NCBI RefSeq assembly: GCF_029625215.1
Contig: NZ_CP121197.1
Location: 3,596,001-3,660,000 of the forward strand
Direction: 5' to 3'
Length of the DNA: 64,000 nt
Origin: Aurantibacillus circumpalustris
GTDB taxonomy: Bacteria > Bacteroidota > Bacteroidia > B-17B0 > Aurantibacillaceae
Shown here: piece by piece, positions 47,253 to 57,625 of the stretch
How the letters are laid out: each line of letters begins with the position of its first letter
Position numbering within the stretch: position 1 is the stretch's first letter
Notes under the pieces: model-generated
What the model was told of the DNA's origin: nothing
Databases searched by the model: none
The model's input: only the letters and a program-made list of their open reading frames with translations
Made by a program: the position numbers and the translations under genes

Positions 47253-50200
47253 ATGAAAAGCTATATAAATTTACCTTCAGTTTTAGGGCGTTTAACCTAC
47301 ATGAAAAGCAATTTTTGTCTATTTGCATTATTCTTAATGCTCTGCTCTCTAACTTCTTTTTCACAAGTAAACTATACCTTCACGCCTTGTGGTAAAACTG
47401 GGCAGACAGGCCCTAGTCAATTGCAGGTGAATACTGCTTATTCAACTACAAATTTAAATGGAAGTGTAACAGTGATAGGTAATGGTGTGCAGCAATGGAC
47501 AGTACCTGCTACTGGCATGTATGGAATTAGAAGTATAGGAGCGTCGGGTGGTTCACCTATCTCAGGATGTATAACTCCTGGTGGAAAAGGAGCTTACATA
47601 TATGGTGAGTTTAATTTAACTGTCGGTCAGGTTATTAAAATATTAGTAGGTCAAGCGGGTTCACCTTCCACTTCAAGTGAAGATGGTGGCGGCGGTGGTG
47701 GCAGCTATGTAACAACAAGCGCCAGTGTGGCAATGGTTGTTGCTGGTGGTGGTGGTGGTGGCACAAGTAACCTAGGTGGTTGCGTCGGAACCCAAAGGAA
47801 TGGTCTTAATGCATCTATAACTACAACAGCAACCAACGGCGCAAATGGCATGGGTGCCGGAGGTGTTAACGGAACTGGTGGAACTGGAACTGGTGGTGGC
47901 GCTGGTGGTGGCTTTACAACAAATGGCACTGGCGGTTCAACAACTGGTTTTGGATTGGCTTTTATGAATGGCGGTGGCGGCGGTAACTATGGTACTGCTG
48001 GTTTAGGTGGATTTGGCGGCGGCGGCGCTGGATTCTGGGAAGGTGGAAATGGCGGCGGTGGCGGCGGTTACTCTGGTGGCGGAACCAACAGCACCAATCC
48101 ATACGCAGGTGGAGGCGGTGGCGGCTCCTTTAATTCAGGAACTAATCAAACCAATACTATTGTTACAACAACCGGTGATGGTGTTGTTGTGATTACCAAA
48201 TTGTGTTCAATTGCTGTAAATGGTACCGGAGTTAATGCAAATTCTGCTATTTGTGCGGGTAACTCAGTTACCCTAACGACTAATGCGATAAGTAATTATT
48301 CGTGGAGTACAGGTGCAACTAGTTCATCAATAGTGGTTTCTCCAACAATTACAACCATATATACTTTAGGAGCTACAAGCCCTTCACTTTGTTATACAAC
48401 ACAAACATTTACAATAAATGTAAATTCTGCAATACCAACCTTAACAGTTACTAATACTGCTAATAGTGGTGGTATTTGTCCTAATTCAACTGTTAATCTT
48501 ACAGCAAGCGGCGCTACAACATATACGTGGACAGGTGGAACTACGTCGGTAACAAACGGCATTCCTTTTTCTCCTACCTTAGCAGCCAGTTATTTAGTAA
48601 CAGGTGGCAATGCTTGTGGAACAACAACCGCAGCAGCTTCTGTTTCTGTGCATCCTTTTCCAACGGTTAATCCTGTTACCAGTACTTCTACATTATGCGC
48701 TGGTGGCAGTGTAACACTTACAGCAATTGGTAATGCAACTAATTATGTGTGGTCTGGTGGTATCACTAACGGTGTGGGTTTCACCCCTCCGTTAACGGCA
48801 ACTTATACGGTTATTGGAACAAGTGCGTTGAGTTGTACTGCGTCGGCTACTATACCTGTTACAGTGTATGCAACACCTGTCAATCCTCCAACTTCAAACC
48901 CTTCGATAGTTTGTATTGGGGGTTCTTCTACCCTTTCTGCAACGGGTGCTCTTTCTTACACTTGGTCAAGTACTACGCAAACTGTAAATACAGCCAATTT
49001 TATTGTGACGCCAGGTTTAGGAATCACAACATATACCATTACAAAAGCAAATTCTTCGTGTGTTAACACTCAAGTACTTTCTGTGCAAACAAATCCTTTA
49101 CCAACTGTTTTTGCGATTGTAACTCCTACTGTGGTTTGTGCGCTAACACCTGCAACACTTGCAATTGGTGGTGCGCTAACTTATACATGGACATCTCCCG
49201 GACCTCCAACTTATACTTTTACTGGTGCCAGTCCCATTGTTAGTCCTATAGCTCCTTCCGTGTATTCAGTGACTGCTTCTGATGGAACTTGTATTAGTAC
49301 AACCACGGTGTTTTTAAATGCAAATCCAAATCCAACAATTACGGCTACAGCGAGCACACCTTCATTGTGTGAAGGTCAAACCGTTAACCTTAATGCAAGT
49401 GGTGGAATTAATTATACTTGGACTGCTACCGGTGGTGGTATTTTTAACGGAGCTAGTATTGCTGATACTCCAACAACGGCTACTGCTTATAATGTAACAG
49501 GTGATAATTCTTTTGGTTGTACTTCTGGTGCTAGTCAGGTTGTTTTAGTTTATGCAAAACCTAACTTAACGGTAACATCAAATAAAGCCTTGATCTGTTC
49601 TGGCGGTGCTGCCACTTTAACGGCTCTTGGAGCTAACACTTATAGTTGGGATGCAAATGCCAACAATGTTTTAACTCAGGCAGCTGTTGTAAATCCAATT
49701 GCACTTACCTCGAGTGCTGTTATGTATACCGTTGAAGGAACAAACTCTAATACAGGTTGTAAAAACACCCAAACAGTATTGGTAAACGTTTTTGTTCCTA
49801 CACTTACAATTAATGGTAGCACAAACACTTGTTCTGGCGGACTAATTAATCTAACCGCGGGTAACGGCGTTTTGGGTACATACAACTGGCATACAGGTAG
49901 CGGTACTCCAATTACCAATCAAATTCTGCAAATGCCGCTTACTGTAGCATCCGTATTCACTCTTACTGCCAATAGCAATTCTGTTGGTTTAATTTGTCCT
50001 GCAACACAAACCATTGCTTTGGGTATTTATTACAATCCTACCATTACTGCGGTTCCTGCAAGAACACTTATTTGCACAAAAGAATCTGTTGGAATTACAG
50101 CGGCCGGAGCTACCAGTTACGCCTGGAATAATACGATGACAGGACCAACCATTACGGTATCTCCAACTGGCACTACTGCAAATTATACAGTAACAGGAAC

Positions 50201-50516
50201 AGATGATAACGGTTGTAGCAGTACCGCAACGGTTCAGGTAAAAATATCAAACTGCTCTGGAATAAATGAATTAAGTAGTTTAAATAGCGAAATAAGCATT
50301 TATCCAAATCCGAATGATGGTAAGTTTACTATTCAAACGAATGCCGATTTAAAATTGAGTTTAGTAAATGAACTCGGTCAACTCATTAGAGTGATAAATC
50401 TGTCTGCAACCAATAATCATGAAGTAAACATCAGTGATCTTGCAAAAGGAATTTATTTTGTGAGTGGACAAAAAGATGGGCTTCAGATTTATCAGAAGAT
50501 TATAGTAACGAAATAA
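47253..50516 (+). CDS. glycine-rich, Ig-repeat T9SS surface protein, paralogue 1
   Basis: The 1087-residue protein has a signal peptide (cleavage near Gln38; ATG at 47301 would give a shorter, more typical one). Residues ~80-315 are a glycine-rich domain, with runs such as EDGGGGGGSYVTT and VVAGGGGGGTSN, resembling the ALK/LTK-type Gly-rich fold. From ~320 there are about nine Ig/PKD-like repeats of 70-85 residues, each opening with a Pro-Thr/Cys block and ending YTVxGTxxxGC. The last ~75 residues are a T9SS type A tail (IYPNPNDGKFTIQ to IIVTK). An adhesin or matrix role at the surface is likely. It is the most diverged of four neighbours at its N-terminus. Confidence 0.88.
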   Translation: MKSYINLPSVLGRLTYMKSNFCLFALFLMLCSLTSFSQVNYTFTPCGKTGQTGPSQLQVNTAYSTTNLNGSVTVIGNGVQQWTVPATGMYGIRSIGASGGSPISGCITPGGKGAYIYGEFNLTVGQVIKILVGQAGSPSTSSEDGGGGGGSYVTTSASVAMVVAGGGGGGTSNLGGCVGTQRNGLNASITTTATNGANGMGAGGVNGTGGTGTGGGAGGGFTTNGTGGSTTGFGLAFMNGGGGGNYGTAGLGGFGGGGAGFWEGGNGGGGGGYSGGGTNSTNPYAGGGGGGSFNSGTNQTNTIVTTTGDGVVVITKLCSIAVNGTGVNANSAICAGNSVTLTTNAISNYSWSTGATSSSIVVSPTITTIYTLGATSPSLCYTTQTFTINVNSAIPTLTVTNTANSGGICPNSTVNLTASGATTYTWTGGTTSVTNGIPFSPTLAASYLVTGGNACGTTTAAASVSVHPFPTVNPVTSTSTLCAGGSVTLTAIGNATNYVWSGGITNGVGFTPPLTATYTVIGTSALSCTASATIPVTVYATPVNPPTSNPSIVCIGGSSTLSATGALSYTWSSTTQTVNTANFIVTPGLGITTYTITKANSSCVNTQVLSVQTNPLPTVFAIVTPTVVCALTPATLAIGGALTYTWTSPGPPTYTFTGASPIVSPIAPSVYSVTASDGTCISTTTVFLNANPNPTITATASTPSLCEGQTVNLNASGGINYTWTATGGGIFNGASIADTPTTATAYNVTGDNSFGCTSGASQVVLVYAKPNLTVTSNKALICSGGAATLTALGANTYSWDANANNVLTQAAVVNPIALTSSAVMYTVEGTNSNTGCKNTQTVLVNVFVPTLTINGSTNTCSGGLINLTAGNGVLGTYNWHTGSGTPITNQILQMPLTVASVFTLTANSNSVGLICPATQTIALGIYYNPTITAVPARTLICTKESVGITAAGATSYAWNNTMTGPTITVSPTGTTANYTVTGTDDNGCSSTATVQVKISNCSGINELSSLNSEISIYPNPNDGKFTIQTNADLKLSLVNELGQLIRVINLSATNNHEVNISDLAKGIYFVSGQKDGLQIYQKIIVTK
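48651..50516 (+). repeat. conserved 3' repeat block, copy 1 of 4
   Basis: This is the coding segment for the last ~620 residues of paralogue 1. Its DNA is nearly identical to copies 2-4, and most closely to copy 4 (constant offset 10671 over at least 1.3 kb). Confidence 0.85.
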
Positions 50517-50536
50517 GTCGCTTTAGAAAGCTAAAT

Positions 50537-50566
50537 AAAAAAACCTCCTAAATCGGAGGTTTTTTT
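50537..50566 (+). terminator. terminator of paralogue 1
   Basis: Stem AAACCTCC/GGAGGTTT, loop TAAATC, T-run. Its loop is the reverse complement of the loop in the terminator of paralogue 2. Confidence 0.85.
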
Positions 50567-50667
50567 ATGGGAACTGTTTTCAGAATGTGTTAATCTGAAG
50601 TAATTAAAACAAACGTGAGGCAGAGAATTTTTATCAAAAATCGATGGTCCATTAAAGCAAAATTTAG

Positions 50668-50675
50668 TAACTTTA
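50668..50675 (+). promoter_or_regulatory. probable -7 box for paralogue 2
   Basis: TAACTTTA (one base off TAnnTTTG), 37 bases before the ATG at 50712. It is preserved at the same place before paralogue 3 (54145-54152). Confidence 0.35.
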
Positions 50676-50711
50676 GTCATCTTATTGTATTTAAGTCCAA
50701 GAAAAAATGTC

Positions 50712-53700
50712 ATGAAAAGAAAAATTTACAAATTATTATCGAGCACAAAACAAGTATTGTTTGCACTTGCATTGACCGTATTTTGGGGTGTGGCACACTC
50801 ACAAACAACGTACACTTTCAATTACACTGGAGGTCAACAAACCATAGCCCTTCAGGCAGGTACTTACACCATAGAAACATGGGGAGCTGATGGTGGCGAT
50901 AATTTAGGCAATGGTAGCACTACATATTTTCAAAACGGTGGCAAAGGAGGATATTCCATTGGCATATATACTCTCGCAAGTGCAGCGACTATTTATGTGA
51001 ATGTAGGCGGTAGAGGAAGTAATTCGACTAGCACACTTAATGTGACTGCTCCAGGCGGGTATAATGGTGGCGGTTATGGAAGTGTAAATACTGCCTCTGG
51101 TAAATCCAGCGGTGCAGGTGGCGGTGGAGCTTCACACGTTGCAACGGCAACAGGAACATTAGGTGCTTTAGTGAGTAGCCAATCAGCAGTTCGTATAGTT
51201 GCCGGTGGCGGTGGCGGCGCAGGTGAAAGTAACTATATCAGTACCAATACATCATATAATTCAAACGGTGGTAATGGAGGAGGAGTATCTGGTCTTCAAA
51301 ACGTATCTAGCAGTTATCAAGGGCGACACGGTCAGGGAGGAACACAACTTGCTGGTGGTGGTGGTGGCGATAACGGAAGCGCTGTTGCCGGAGTTCCCTT
51401 ACAGGGCATTTTTGGAGCAGGTGGATATAACAGTACAGCGAATGGTAATACAACTGGAGGTGGTTCCGGTGCTGGTGGCGGCGGTGGTGGTTGGTATGGT
51501 GGTGGTTCAGGATGGGTGGGCAGTACCGGTTATCAAGCAGGCTCTGGCGGCGGCGGTTCAGGTTACATTGGCGGTGTAACTAATGGCACAACTGTTGTGT
51601 CAGGTCAAACTGGTTTTGTGACCAATCCAGATCTTATAGGAAATGGTAGGGTACTTATTAAAGAGTTATGTGGCATCTCCCTTTCAAGTTTAACCAGCAG
51701 CAGTATCAATGCTATTTGTAATGGTAATTCAGCTACTCTAACAACTAACGCTGTAAGTAATTATTCGTGGAGCACAGGCGCAAGCAGTTCTTCTGTTGTG
51801 GTTTCTCCAACAACTACAACTACTTATTCTTTGGGTGCAACCAGTGTTTCAAACTGTGTAGCATATGCTGCCATTACCATAACAGTAAATGGATCTCTTC
51901 CTGTTTTAACGGTTGCAAATACAGCCAGTTCAAGTGGAGGTATTTGTCCAACACAAACAGTTATGCTTACAGCAAATGGTGCTTTGGTTCACAATTGGGC
52001 TGGTGGAGCTATTCCAGTAACCAATGGTGTTGTATTTTCTCCCACTTCAGCAGTTAGTTATACTGTGAGTGGCGTGAATGGCTGTGGTACAACAACGGCT
52101 GTGACTTCAGTTTCAGTTCATCCTTTTCCAACGGTTAATCCTGCAACAAGCACTTCTACTTTATGTGCTGGCGGTAGTGTCACTTTAACTGCAACGGGTA
52201 ACGCAACCAATTATGTTTGGTCTGGCGGTGCTGGCGGTATCACTAACGGTGTGGGGTTCACCCCCCCGTTAACGGCAACTTATACTGTTATTGGAACAAG
52301 TGCTTTAAGTTGTACAGCTTTTGCTACTATGCCGGTTACGGTTTATCCAACACCGATTAATGTACCTACCGCAAATCCCGGTTTAGTTTGTATTGGGGGT
52401 TCTTCTACCCTTTCTGCAACGGGTGCTCTTTCTTACACTTGGTCAAGTACTACGCAAACTGTAAATACAGCCAATTTTATTGTCACTCCAGTTTTGGGAA
52501 CTACAACGTATACAATTACAAAAGCAAATTCTTCGTGTGTTAACACTCAAGTACTTTCACTGCAAACAAATCCTTTACCAACTGTTTTTGCGATTGTAAC
52601 TCCTACCGTAGTTTGTGCACTAACACCTGCAACGCTTGCCATTGGTGGTGCTCTAACTTATACGTGGACGTCTCCAGGACCTCCAACTTATACCTTTACC
52701 GGTTCTAGTCCTATTGTTAGTCCTATTGCGCCTTCAGTTTATTCAGTGTCTGCTTCTGATGGAACTTGTATTAGTACAACCACGGTGTTTTTAAATGCGA
52801 ATCCAAATCCAACAATTACGGCTACGGCGAGCACACCTTCATTGTGTGAAGGTCAAACCGTTAATCTTAATGCAAGTGGTGGAATTAATTATACTTGGAC
52901 AGCTACCGGTGGTGGTATTTTTAACGGAGCTAGTATTGCTGATACACCAACAACGGCTACTGCTTATAATGTAACAGGTGATAATTCTTTTGGTTGTACT
53001 TCCGGTGCTAGTCAGGTTGTTTTAGTTTATGCAAAACCTAACTTAACGGTAACATCAAATAAAGCCTTGATCTGTTCTGGCGGTGCTGCCACTTTAACGG
53101 CTCTTGGAGCTAACACTTACAGTTGGGATGCAAATGCCAACAATGTTTTAACTCAGGCAGCTGTTGTAAATCCAATTGCACTTACTTCGAGTGCTGTTAT
53201 GTATACCGTTGAAGGAACAAACTCTAATACAGGTTGTAAAAACACCCAAACAGTATTGGTAAACGTTTTTATTCCTACACTTACAATTAATGGTAGCACA
53301 AACACTTGTTCTGGCGGACTAATTAATCTAACCGCGGGTAACGGCGTTTTGGGTACATACAACTGGCATACAGGTAGCGGTACTCCAATTACCAATCAAA
53401 TTCTGCAAATGCCGCTTACTGTAGCATCTGTATTCACTCTTACTGCCAATAGCAATTCTGTTGGTTTAATTTGTCCTGCAACACAAACCATTGCTTTGGG
53501 TATTTATTACAATCCTACCATTACTGCTGTTCCTGCAAGAACGCTTATTTGTGTAAAAGAATCTGTTGAAATTACGGCAGCCGGAGGCTCAAGTTATGCT
53601 TGGGATAATACCATGACAGGGCCAACCATTACAGTGTCTCCAAACGGCACTGCTGCCAATTATACAGTAACAGGAACAGATGATAACGGTTGTAGTAGTA

Positions 53701-53993
53701 CCGCAACTGTTCAAGTGAAAATATCAAGCTGCGCTGGATTAAATGAATTAAGGCATTTAAATAACGGAATAACCATTTATCCAAACCCTAACGATGGTAA
53801 GTTCACGATTCAAAGCACCGCTGATTTAAAATTGAGTTTGGTAAATGAACTTGGTCAATTAATCAGAGTGATTAATTTGTCTGCAACCAATAACCATGAG
53901 GTAAATATCAGTGATCTTGCAAAAGGAATTTATTTTGTGAGTGGACAAAAAGATTCAAGTCAGATTTATCAGAAAATTGTGGTGACGAAATAA
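50712..53993 (+). CDS. glycine-rich, Ig-repeat T9SS surface protein, paralogue 2
   Basis: The start is placed at ATG 50712 because MKRKIYKLLSSTKQVLFALAL begins a proper signal peptide shared with paralogue 3; an upstream in-frame TTG (50685) adds nine unlikely residues. Of 1093 residues, about 30-305 form the glycine-rich domain (WGADGGD, APGGYNGGGYG, AGGGGASHVA, RIVAGGGGGAG, ending GGGGSGYIGG), closely following the ALK/LTK glycine-rich pattern. The Ig/PKD-like repeats and T9SS tail then follow. The C-terminal ~620 residues almost match the neighbours, with a few distinct residues (ICVKESVEIT, CAGLNELRHLNNG). It has its own hairpin terminator. Confidence 0.88.
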   Translation: MKRKIYKLLSSTKQVLFALALTVFWGVAHSQTTYTFNYTGGQQTIALQAGTYTIETWGADGGDNLGNGSTTYFQNGGKGGYSIGIYTLASAATIYVNVGGRGSNSTSTLNVTAPGGYNGGGYGSVNTASGKSSGAGGGGASHVATATGTLGALVSSQSAVRIVAGGGGGAGESNYISTNTSYNSNGGNGGGVSGLQNVSSSYQGRHGQGGTQLAGGGGGDNGSAVAGVPLQGIFGAGGYNSTANGNTTGGGSGAGGGGGGWYGGGSGWVGSTGYQAGSGGGGSGYIGGVTNGTTVVSGQTGFVTNPDLIGNGRVLIKELCGISLSSLTSSSINAICNGNSATLTTNAVSNYSWSTGASSSSVVVSPTTTTTYSLGATSVSNCVAYAAITITVNGSLPVLTVANTASSSGGICPTQTVMLTANGALVHNWAGGAIPVTNGVVFSPTSAVSYTVSGVNGCGTTTAVTSVSVHPFPTVNPATSTSTLCAGGSVTLTATGNATNYVWSGGAGGITNGVGFTPPLTATYTVIGTSALSCTAFATMPVTVYPTPINVPTANPGLVCIGGSSTLSATGALSYTWSSTTQTVNTANFIVTPVLGTTTYTITKANSSCVNTQVLSLQTNPLPTVFAIVTPTVVCALTPATLAIGGALTYTWTSPGPPTYTFTGSSPIVSPIAPSVYSVSASDGTCISTTTVFLNANPNPTITATASTPSLCEGQTVNLNASGGINYTWTATGGGIFNGASIADTPTTATAYNVTGDNSFGCTSGASQVVLVYAKPNLTVTSNKALICSGGAATLTALGANTYSWDANANNVLTQAAVVNPIALTSSAVMYTVEGTNSNTGCKNTQTVLVNVFIPTLTINGSTNTCSGGLINLTAGNGVLGTYNWHTGSGTPITNQILQMPLTVASVFTLTANSNSVGLICPATQTIALGIYYNPTITAVPARTLICVKESVEITAAGGSSYAWDNTMTGPTITVSPNGTAANYTVTGTDDNGCSSTATVQVKISSCAGLNELRHLNNGITIYPNPNDGKFTIQSTADLKLSLVNELGQLIRVINLSATNNHEVNISDLAKGIYFVSGQKDSSQIYQKIVVTK
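52119..53993 (+). repeat. conserved 3' repeat block, copy 2 of 4
   Basis: Near-identical to copies 1, 3 and 4. Within it, a 5' part matches copies 1/4 (about 52228-52283) and the next part matches copy 3 (about 52316-52388), a mosaic pattern. Confidence 0.85.
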
Positions 53994-54285
53994 GTCGCTT
54001 TAGAAAGCTAAATAAAAAAACCTCCGATTTAGGAGGTTTTTTTATGGGAACTGTTTTCAGAATATGTTAATCCGAAGTGCTAAGAACAAACCAGAACAAG
54101 AAAATTTTTATCAAAAATCAATAGTCTATTAAAGTAAAATGTAATAACTTTAGTCATCTTATTGTATTTAAGTCCAAGAAAAAATATCATGAAAAGAAAA
54201 ATTTACAAATTATTATCGAGCACAAAACAAGTATTGTTTGCACTTGCATTCACCGTATTTTCGGCTGCGGCCTATTCGCAAGCAA
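53988..54285 (+). repeat. duplicated intergenic and leader block (second copy of 50511-50808)
   Basis: The end of the preceding gene, the terminator, the spacer with its promoter-like box, and the signal-peptide codons closely repeat 50511-50808 at an offset of 3477 bases. This marks the unit of the tandem duplication between paralogues 2 and 3. Confidence 0.8.
54014..54043 (+). terminator. terminator of paralogue 2
   Basis: Stem AAACCTCC/GGAGGTTT, loop GATTTA, T-run. It is identical to the paralogue 1 terminator except that the loop is inverted. Confidence 0.85.
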
Positions 54286-57200
54286 CATACACTTTCAATT
54301 TTACAGGAAGTACGCAAACCTTAGCCCTTCTGGCAGGTTCTTATTCAATAGAATGCTGGGGAGCAGATGGTGGAGATGGTGGAGATGTAAGTGTATCCAT
54401 ATTTGGCGGTAAAGGTGGTTATAGTAAGGGCGTTTACGCTGTAACTTCACCCACAACACTATACATATATGTTGGAGGAAAAGGTCAAACGACAAATACT
54501 GCAGGTGCCGTAGTGGTTACAGCAGCTGGTGGTTGGAATGGCGGCGGGGGTGGTTTTAACGGTTCTTCAAATACCAGTTACAGAGGAGGAGGAGGAGGAG
54601 GCTCAGATGTCAGAACTACTCAAAATACTATTTATTCAAATAGAATAATTGTTGCCGGCGGCGGCGGCGGCTGTGGCGGTGCTTATAGTGCAGGTTTTCT
54701 TGGAATTGGTGGTAATGGCGGTGCTTTATCAGGTCAAGATGGTATATTAGGAACTTCGCAAGTTAACCACAACGGTAAAGGAGGAACGCAAAGCGCAGGC
54801 GGTGCAGGTGGCATATATGCCACCACCAGTATAGGAGTTGCCGGTAGTTTTGGTCTTGGTGGAGATGGAGGGAGTATATCAGGCAACGTTTTTCCTGCCG
54901 GCGGCGGTGGCGGCGGCTGGTATGGCGGTGGTGGTGGTGCAACTCAAGGTGGCGGCGGTGGCGGCGGTTCCGGCTACATTGGTGGAGTAACAAGTGCTAC
55001 AACTATCATGTATGGTCAACCCGGTTTTGTGACCAGACCCAATGTTACAGGAAACGGGATGGTAATTATTAAAGAATTATGCAATATTTCACTTTCAAGT
55101 TTAACCAGCAGTAGTATCAATGCAATTTGTAGCGGTAATTCGGCTACCTTAATCACCAATGCAATCAGTAATTATTCGTGGAGCACTGGCGCAAGTACGT
55201 CTTCAATTGTTGTTTCTCCTTTGTCTAATACTGTTTATAGTTTAACTGCAACAAGTCCTTCTAATTGTACAAGCTCTGCAGTAATTACAATAACAGTAAA
55301 CGGATCCATTCCCGTTTTATCAGTAGCTAATACAGCGAGTGCAAGCGGTGGTATTTGTCCTACAAAAACAGTCATGCTTACTGCAAGTGGTGCACTGAAT
55401 TACTCTTGGTCTGGGGGTTCAATTCCTGTAACAAATGGCGTGGTGTTTTCACCCACTTCAGCAGTGAGTTACACCGTGAGTGGTGTGAATGGTTGTGGAA
55501 CAACAACGGCTGTGACTTCAGTTTCAGTTCATCCTTTTCCAACGGTTAATCCTGTTACCAGTACTTCTACATTATGTGCGGGCGGTAGTATAACACTTAC
55601 AGCAACTGGTAATGCAACCAATTACGCGTGGTCTGGTGGCTCTGGCCCTATTACCAATGGCGTTGGCTTTGTGCCCGCTATAACAGCCACTTATACCGTT
55701 ATTGGAACAAGTGCTTTAAGCTGTACAGCCTTTGCTACGATGCCGGTTACGGTTTATCCAACACCGATTAATGTACCTACCGCAAATCCCGGTTTAGTTT
55801 GTATTGGGGGTTCTTCTACCCTTTCTGCAACGGGTGCTCTTTCTTACACTTGGTCAAGTACTACGCAAACTGTAAATACAGCCAATTTTATTGTGACGCC
55901 AGGTTTAGGAATCACAACATATACCATTACAAAAGCAAATTCTTCGTGTGTTAACACTCAAGTACTTTCTGTGCAAACAAATCCTTTACCAACTGTTTTT
56001 GCGATTGTAACTCCTACTGTGGTTTGTGCGCTAACACCTGCAACACTTGCAATTGGTGGTGCGCTAACTTATATGTGGACCTCTCCTGGACCTCCAACTT
56101 ATACTTTTACTGGTGCCAGTCCTGTTGTTAGTCCTATTGCGCCTACTGTTTATTCTGTAGCAGCTTCTGATGGAACTTGTATTAGTACAACCACGGTGTT
56201 TTTAAATGCAAATCCAAATCCAACAATTACGGCTACAGCGAGCACACCTTCATTGTGTGAAGGTCAAACCGTTAACCTTAATGCAAGTGGTGGAATTAAT
56301 TATACTTGGACTGCTACCGGTGGTGGTATTTTTAACGGAGCTAGTATTGCTGATACACCAACAACGGCTACTGCTTATAATGTAACAGGTGATAATTCTT
56401 TTGGTTGTACTTCTGGTGCTAGTCAGGTTGTTTTAGTTTATGCAAAACCTAACTTAACGGTAACATCAAATAAAGCCTTGATCTGTTCTGGCGGCGCTGC
56501 CACTTTAACGGCTCTTGGAGCTAGCACATACAGTTGGGATGCAAATGCCAACAATGTTTTAACTCAGGCAGCTGTTGTAAATCCAATTGCACTTACCTCG
56601 AGTGCTGTTATGTATACCGTTGAAGGAACAAACTCTAATACAGGTTGTAAAAACACCCAAACAGTATTGGTAAACGTTTTTGTTCCTACACTTACAATTA
56701 ATGGTAGCACAAACACTTGTTCTGGCGGACTAATTAATCTAACCGCGGGTAACGGCGTTTTGGGTACATACAACTGGCATACAGGTAGCGGTACTCCAAT
56801 TACCAATCAAATTTTACAAATACCGCTTACTGTAGCATCTGTATTCACTCTTACTGCCAATAGCAATTCTGTTGGTTTAATTTGTCCTGCAACACAAACC
56901 ATTGCTTTGGGTATTTATTACAATCCTACCATTACTGCTGTTCCTGCAAGAACACTTATTTGCACAAAAGAATCTGTTGGAATTACAGCGGCCGGAGCTA
57001 CCAGTTACGCCTGGAACAATACCATGACAGGGCCAACTATTACGGTATCTCCAACTGGCACTACTGCAAACTATACAGTAACAGGAACAGATGATAACGG
57101 TTGTAGTAGTACCGCAACTGTTCAAGTAAAAATATCAAACTGCTCTGGATTAAATGAATTAAGTAGTTTAAATAGCGAAATAAGCATTTATCCAAATCCG

Positions 57201-57404
57201 AATGATGGTAAGTTTACTATTCAAAGTAAGGTTGATTTAAAATTGAGTTTAGTAAATGAACTCGGTCAACTCATTAGAGTGATAAATCTGTCTGCAACCA
57301 ATAATCATGAAGTAAACATCAGTGATCTTGCAAAAGGAATTTATTTTGTGAGTGGACAAAAAGATGGGCTTCAGATTTATCAGAAGATTATAGTAACGAA
57401 ATAA
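54189..57404 (+). CDS. glycine-rich, Ig-repeat T9SS surface protein, paralogue 3
   Basis: The start at ATG 54189 gives the same signal peptide as paralogue 2 (MKRKIYKLLSSTKQVLFAL); the in-frame TTG at 54162 is less likely. Of 1071 residues, about 30-305 form a glycine-rich domain with its own sequence (WGADGGDGGD, AAGGWNGGGGGFNG, YRGGGGGGSDVRTT, RIIVAGGGGGCGG). Ig/PKD-like repeats and the T9SS tail follow. The WGADGG start, the central NGGGG and the RIIVAGGGGG block are the invariant points shared with eukaryotic-type Gly-rich domains. The repeat at about 475-500 (SGPITNGVGFVPAITATYT) differs from paralogues 1, 2 and 4. Confidence 0.88.
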   Translation: MKRKIYKLLSSTKQVLFALAFTVFSAAAYSQATYTFNFTGSTQTLALLAGSYSIECWGADGGDGGDVSVSIFGGKGGYSKGVYAVTSPTTLYIYVGGKGQTTNTAGAVVVTAAGGWNGGGGGFNGSSNTSYRGGGGGGSDVRTTQNTIYSNRIIVAGGGGGCGGAYSAGFLGIGGNGGALSGQDGILGTSQVNHNGKGGTQSAGGAGGIYATTSIGVAGSFGLGGDGGSISGNVFPAGGGGGGWYGGGGGATQGGGGGGGSGYIGGVTSATTIMYGQPGFVTRPNVTGNGMVIIKELCNISLSSLTSSSINAICSGNSATLITNAISNYSWSTGASTSSIVVSPLSNTVYSLTATSPSNCTSSAVITITVNGSIPVLSVANTASASGGICPTKTVMLTASGALNYSWSGGSIPVTNGVVFSPTSAVSYTVSGVNGCGTTTAVTSVSVHPFPTVNPVTSTSTLCAGGSITLTATGNATNYAWSGGSGPITNGVGFVPAITATYTVIGTSALSCTAFATMPVTVYPTPINVPTANPGLVCIGGSSTLSATGALSYTWSSTTQTVNTANFIVTPGLGITTYTITKANSSCVNTQVLSVQTNPLPTVFAIVTPTVVCALTPATLAIGGALTYMWTSPGPPTYTFTGASPVVSPIAPTVYSVAASDGTCISTTTVFLNANPNPTITATASTPSLCEGQTVNLNASGGINYTWTATGGGIFNGASIADTPTTATAYNVTGDNSFGCTSGASQVVLVYAKPNLTVTSNKALICSGGAATLTALGASTYSWDANANNVLTQAAVVNPIALTSSAVMYTVEGTNSNTGCKNTQTVLVNVFVPTLTINGSTNTCSGGLINLTAGNGVLGTYNWHTGSGTPITNQILQIPLTVASVFTLTANSNSVGLICPATQTIALGIYYNPTITAVPARTLICTKESVGITAAGATSYAWNNTMTGPTITVSPTGTTANYTVTGTDDNGCSSTATVQVKISNCSGLNELSSLNSEISIYPNPNDGKFTIQSKVDLKLSLVNELGQLIRVINLSATNNHEVNISDLAKGIYFVSGQKDGLQIYQKIIVTK
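55530..57404 (+). repeat. conserved 3' repeat block, copy 3 of 4
   Basis: Near-identical to copies 1, 2 and 4 over about 1.87 kb. It shares the segment at 55742-55800 with copy 2 rather than with copies 1 and 4. Confidence 0.85.
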
Positions 57405-57423
57405 GGTTTATTGAAACTTTTAT

Positions 57424-57460
57424 AAAGCCGTAACAAAAATTTGTTACGGCTTTTATTTTT
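57424..57460 (+). terminator. terminator of paralogue 3
   Basis: A 14-base perfect stem AAAGCCGTAACAAA with its complement is followed by a T-rich tail. It is unrelated to the terminators of paralogues 1 and 2. Confidence 0.85.
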
Positions 57461-57625
57461 TTAATAAGTTTAAATTACACAATCACAAAAACTAATACCG
57501 GTAATGTATTATAACAACAGAGCCATTAAATTAAAAATCAATTGGTATAATAACCAGTTGACCGAAAACTAATCTTATCAAAAAAAACCTAGGAAAAACG
57601 CGAATAAAAATATTTAGTGAAATAA

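Noticed and set aside
47690-48140. GGTGGC-rich DNA considered as a simple-sequence or CRISPR-like repeat
   Set aside because: The period follows codons for glycine in a clear protein frame, and there are no regular spacers or cas genes anywhere in the window.
49676-49918. An 80-codon minus-strand frame repeated at 53153-53395, 56564-56806 and 60347-60589
   Set aside because: It is conserved only because it lies opposite the near-identical Ig-repeat blocks. It has no start signal or own conservation, so it is a shadow of the four plus-strand genes.
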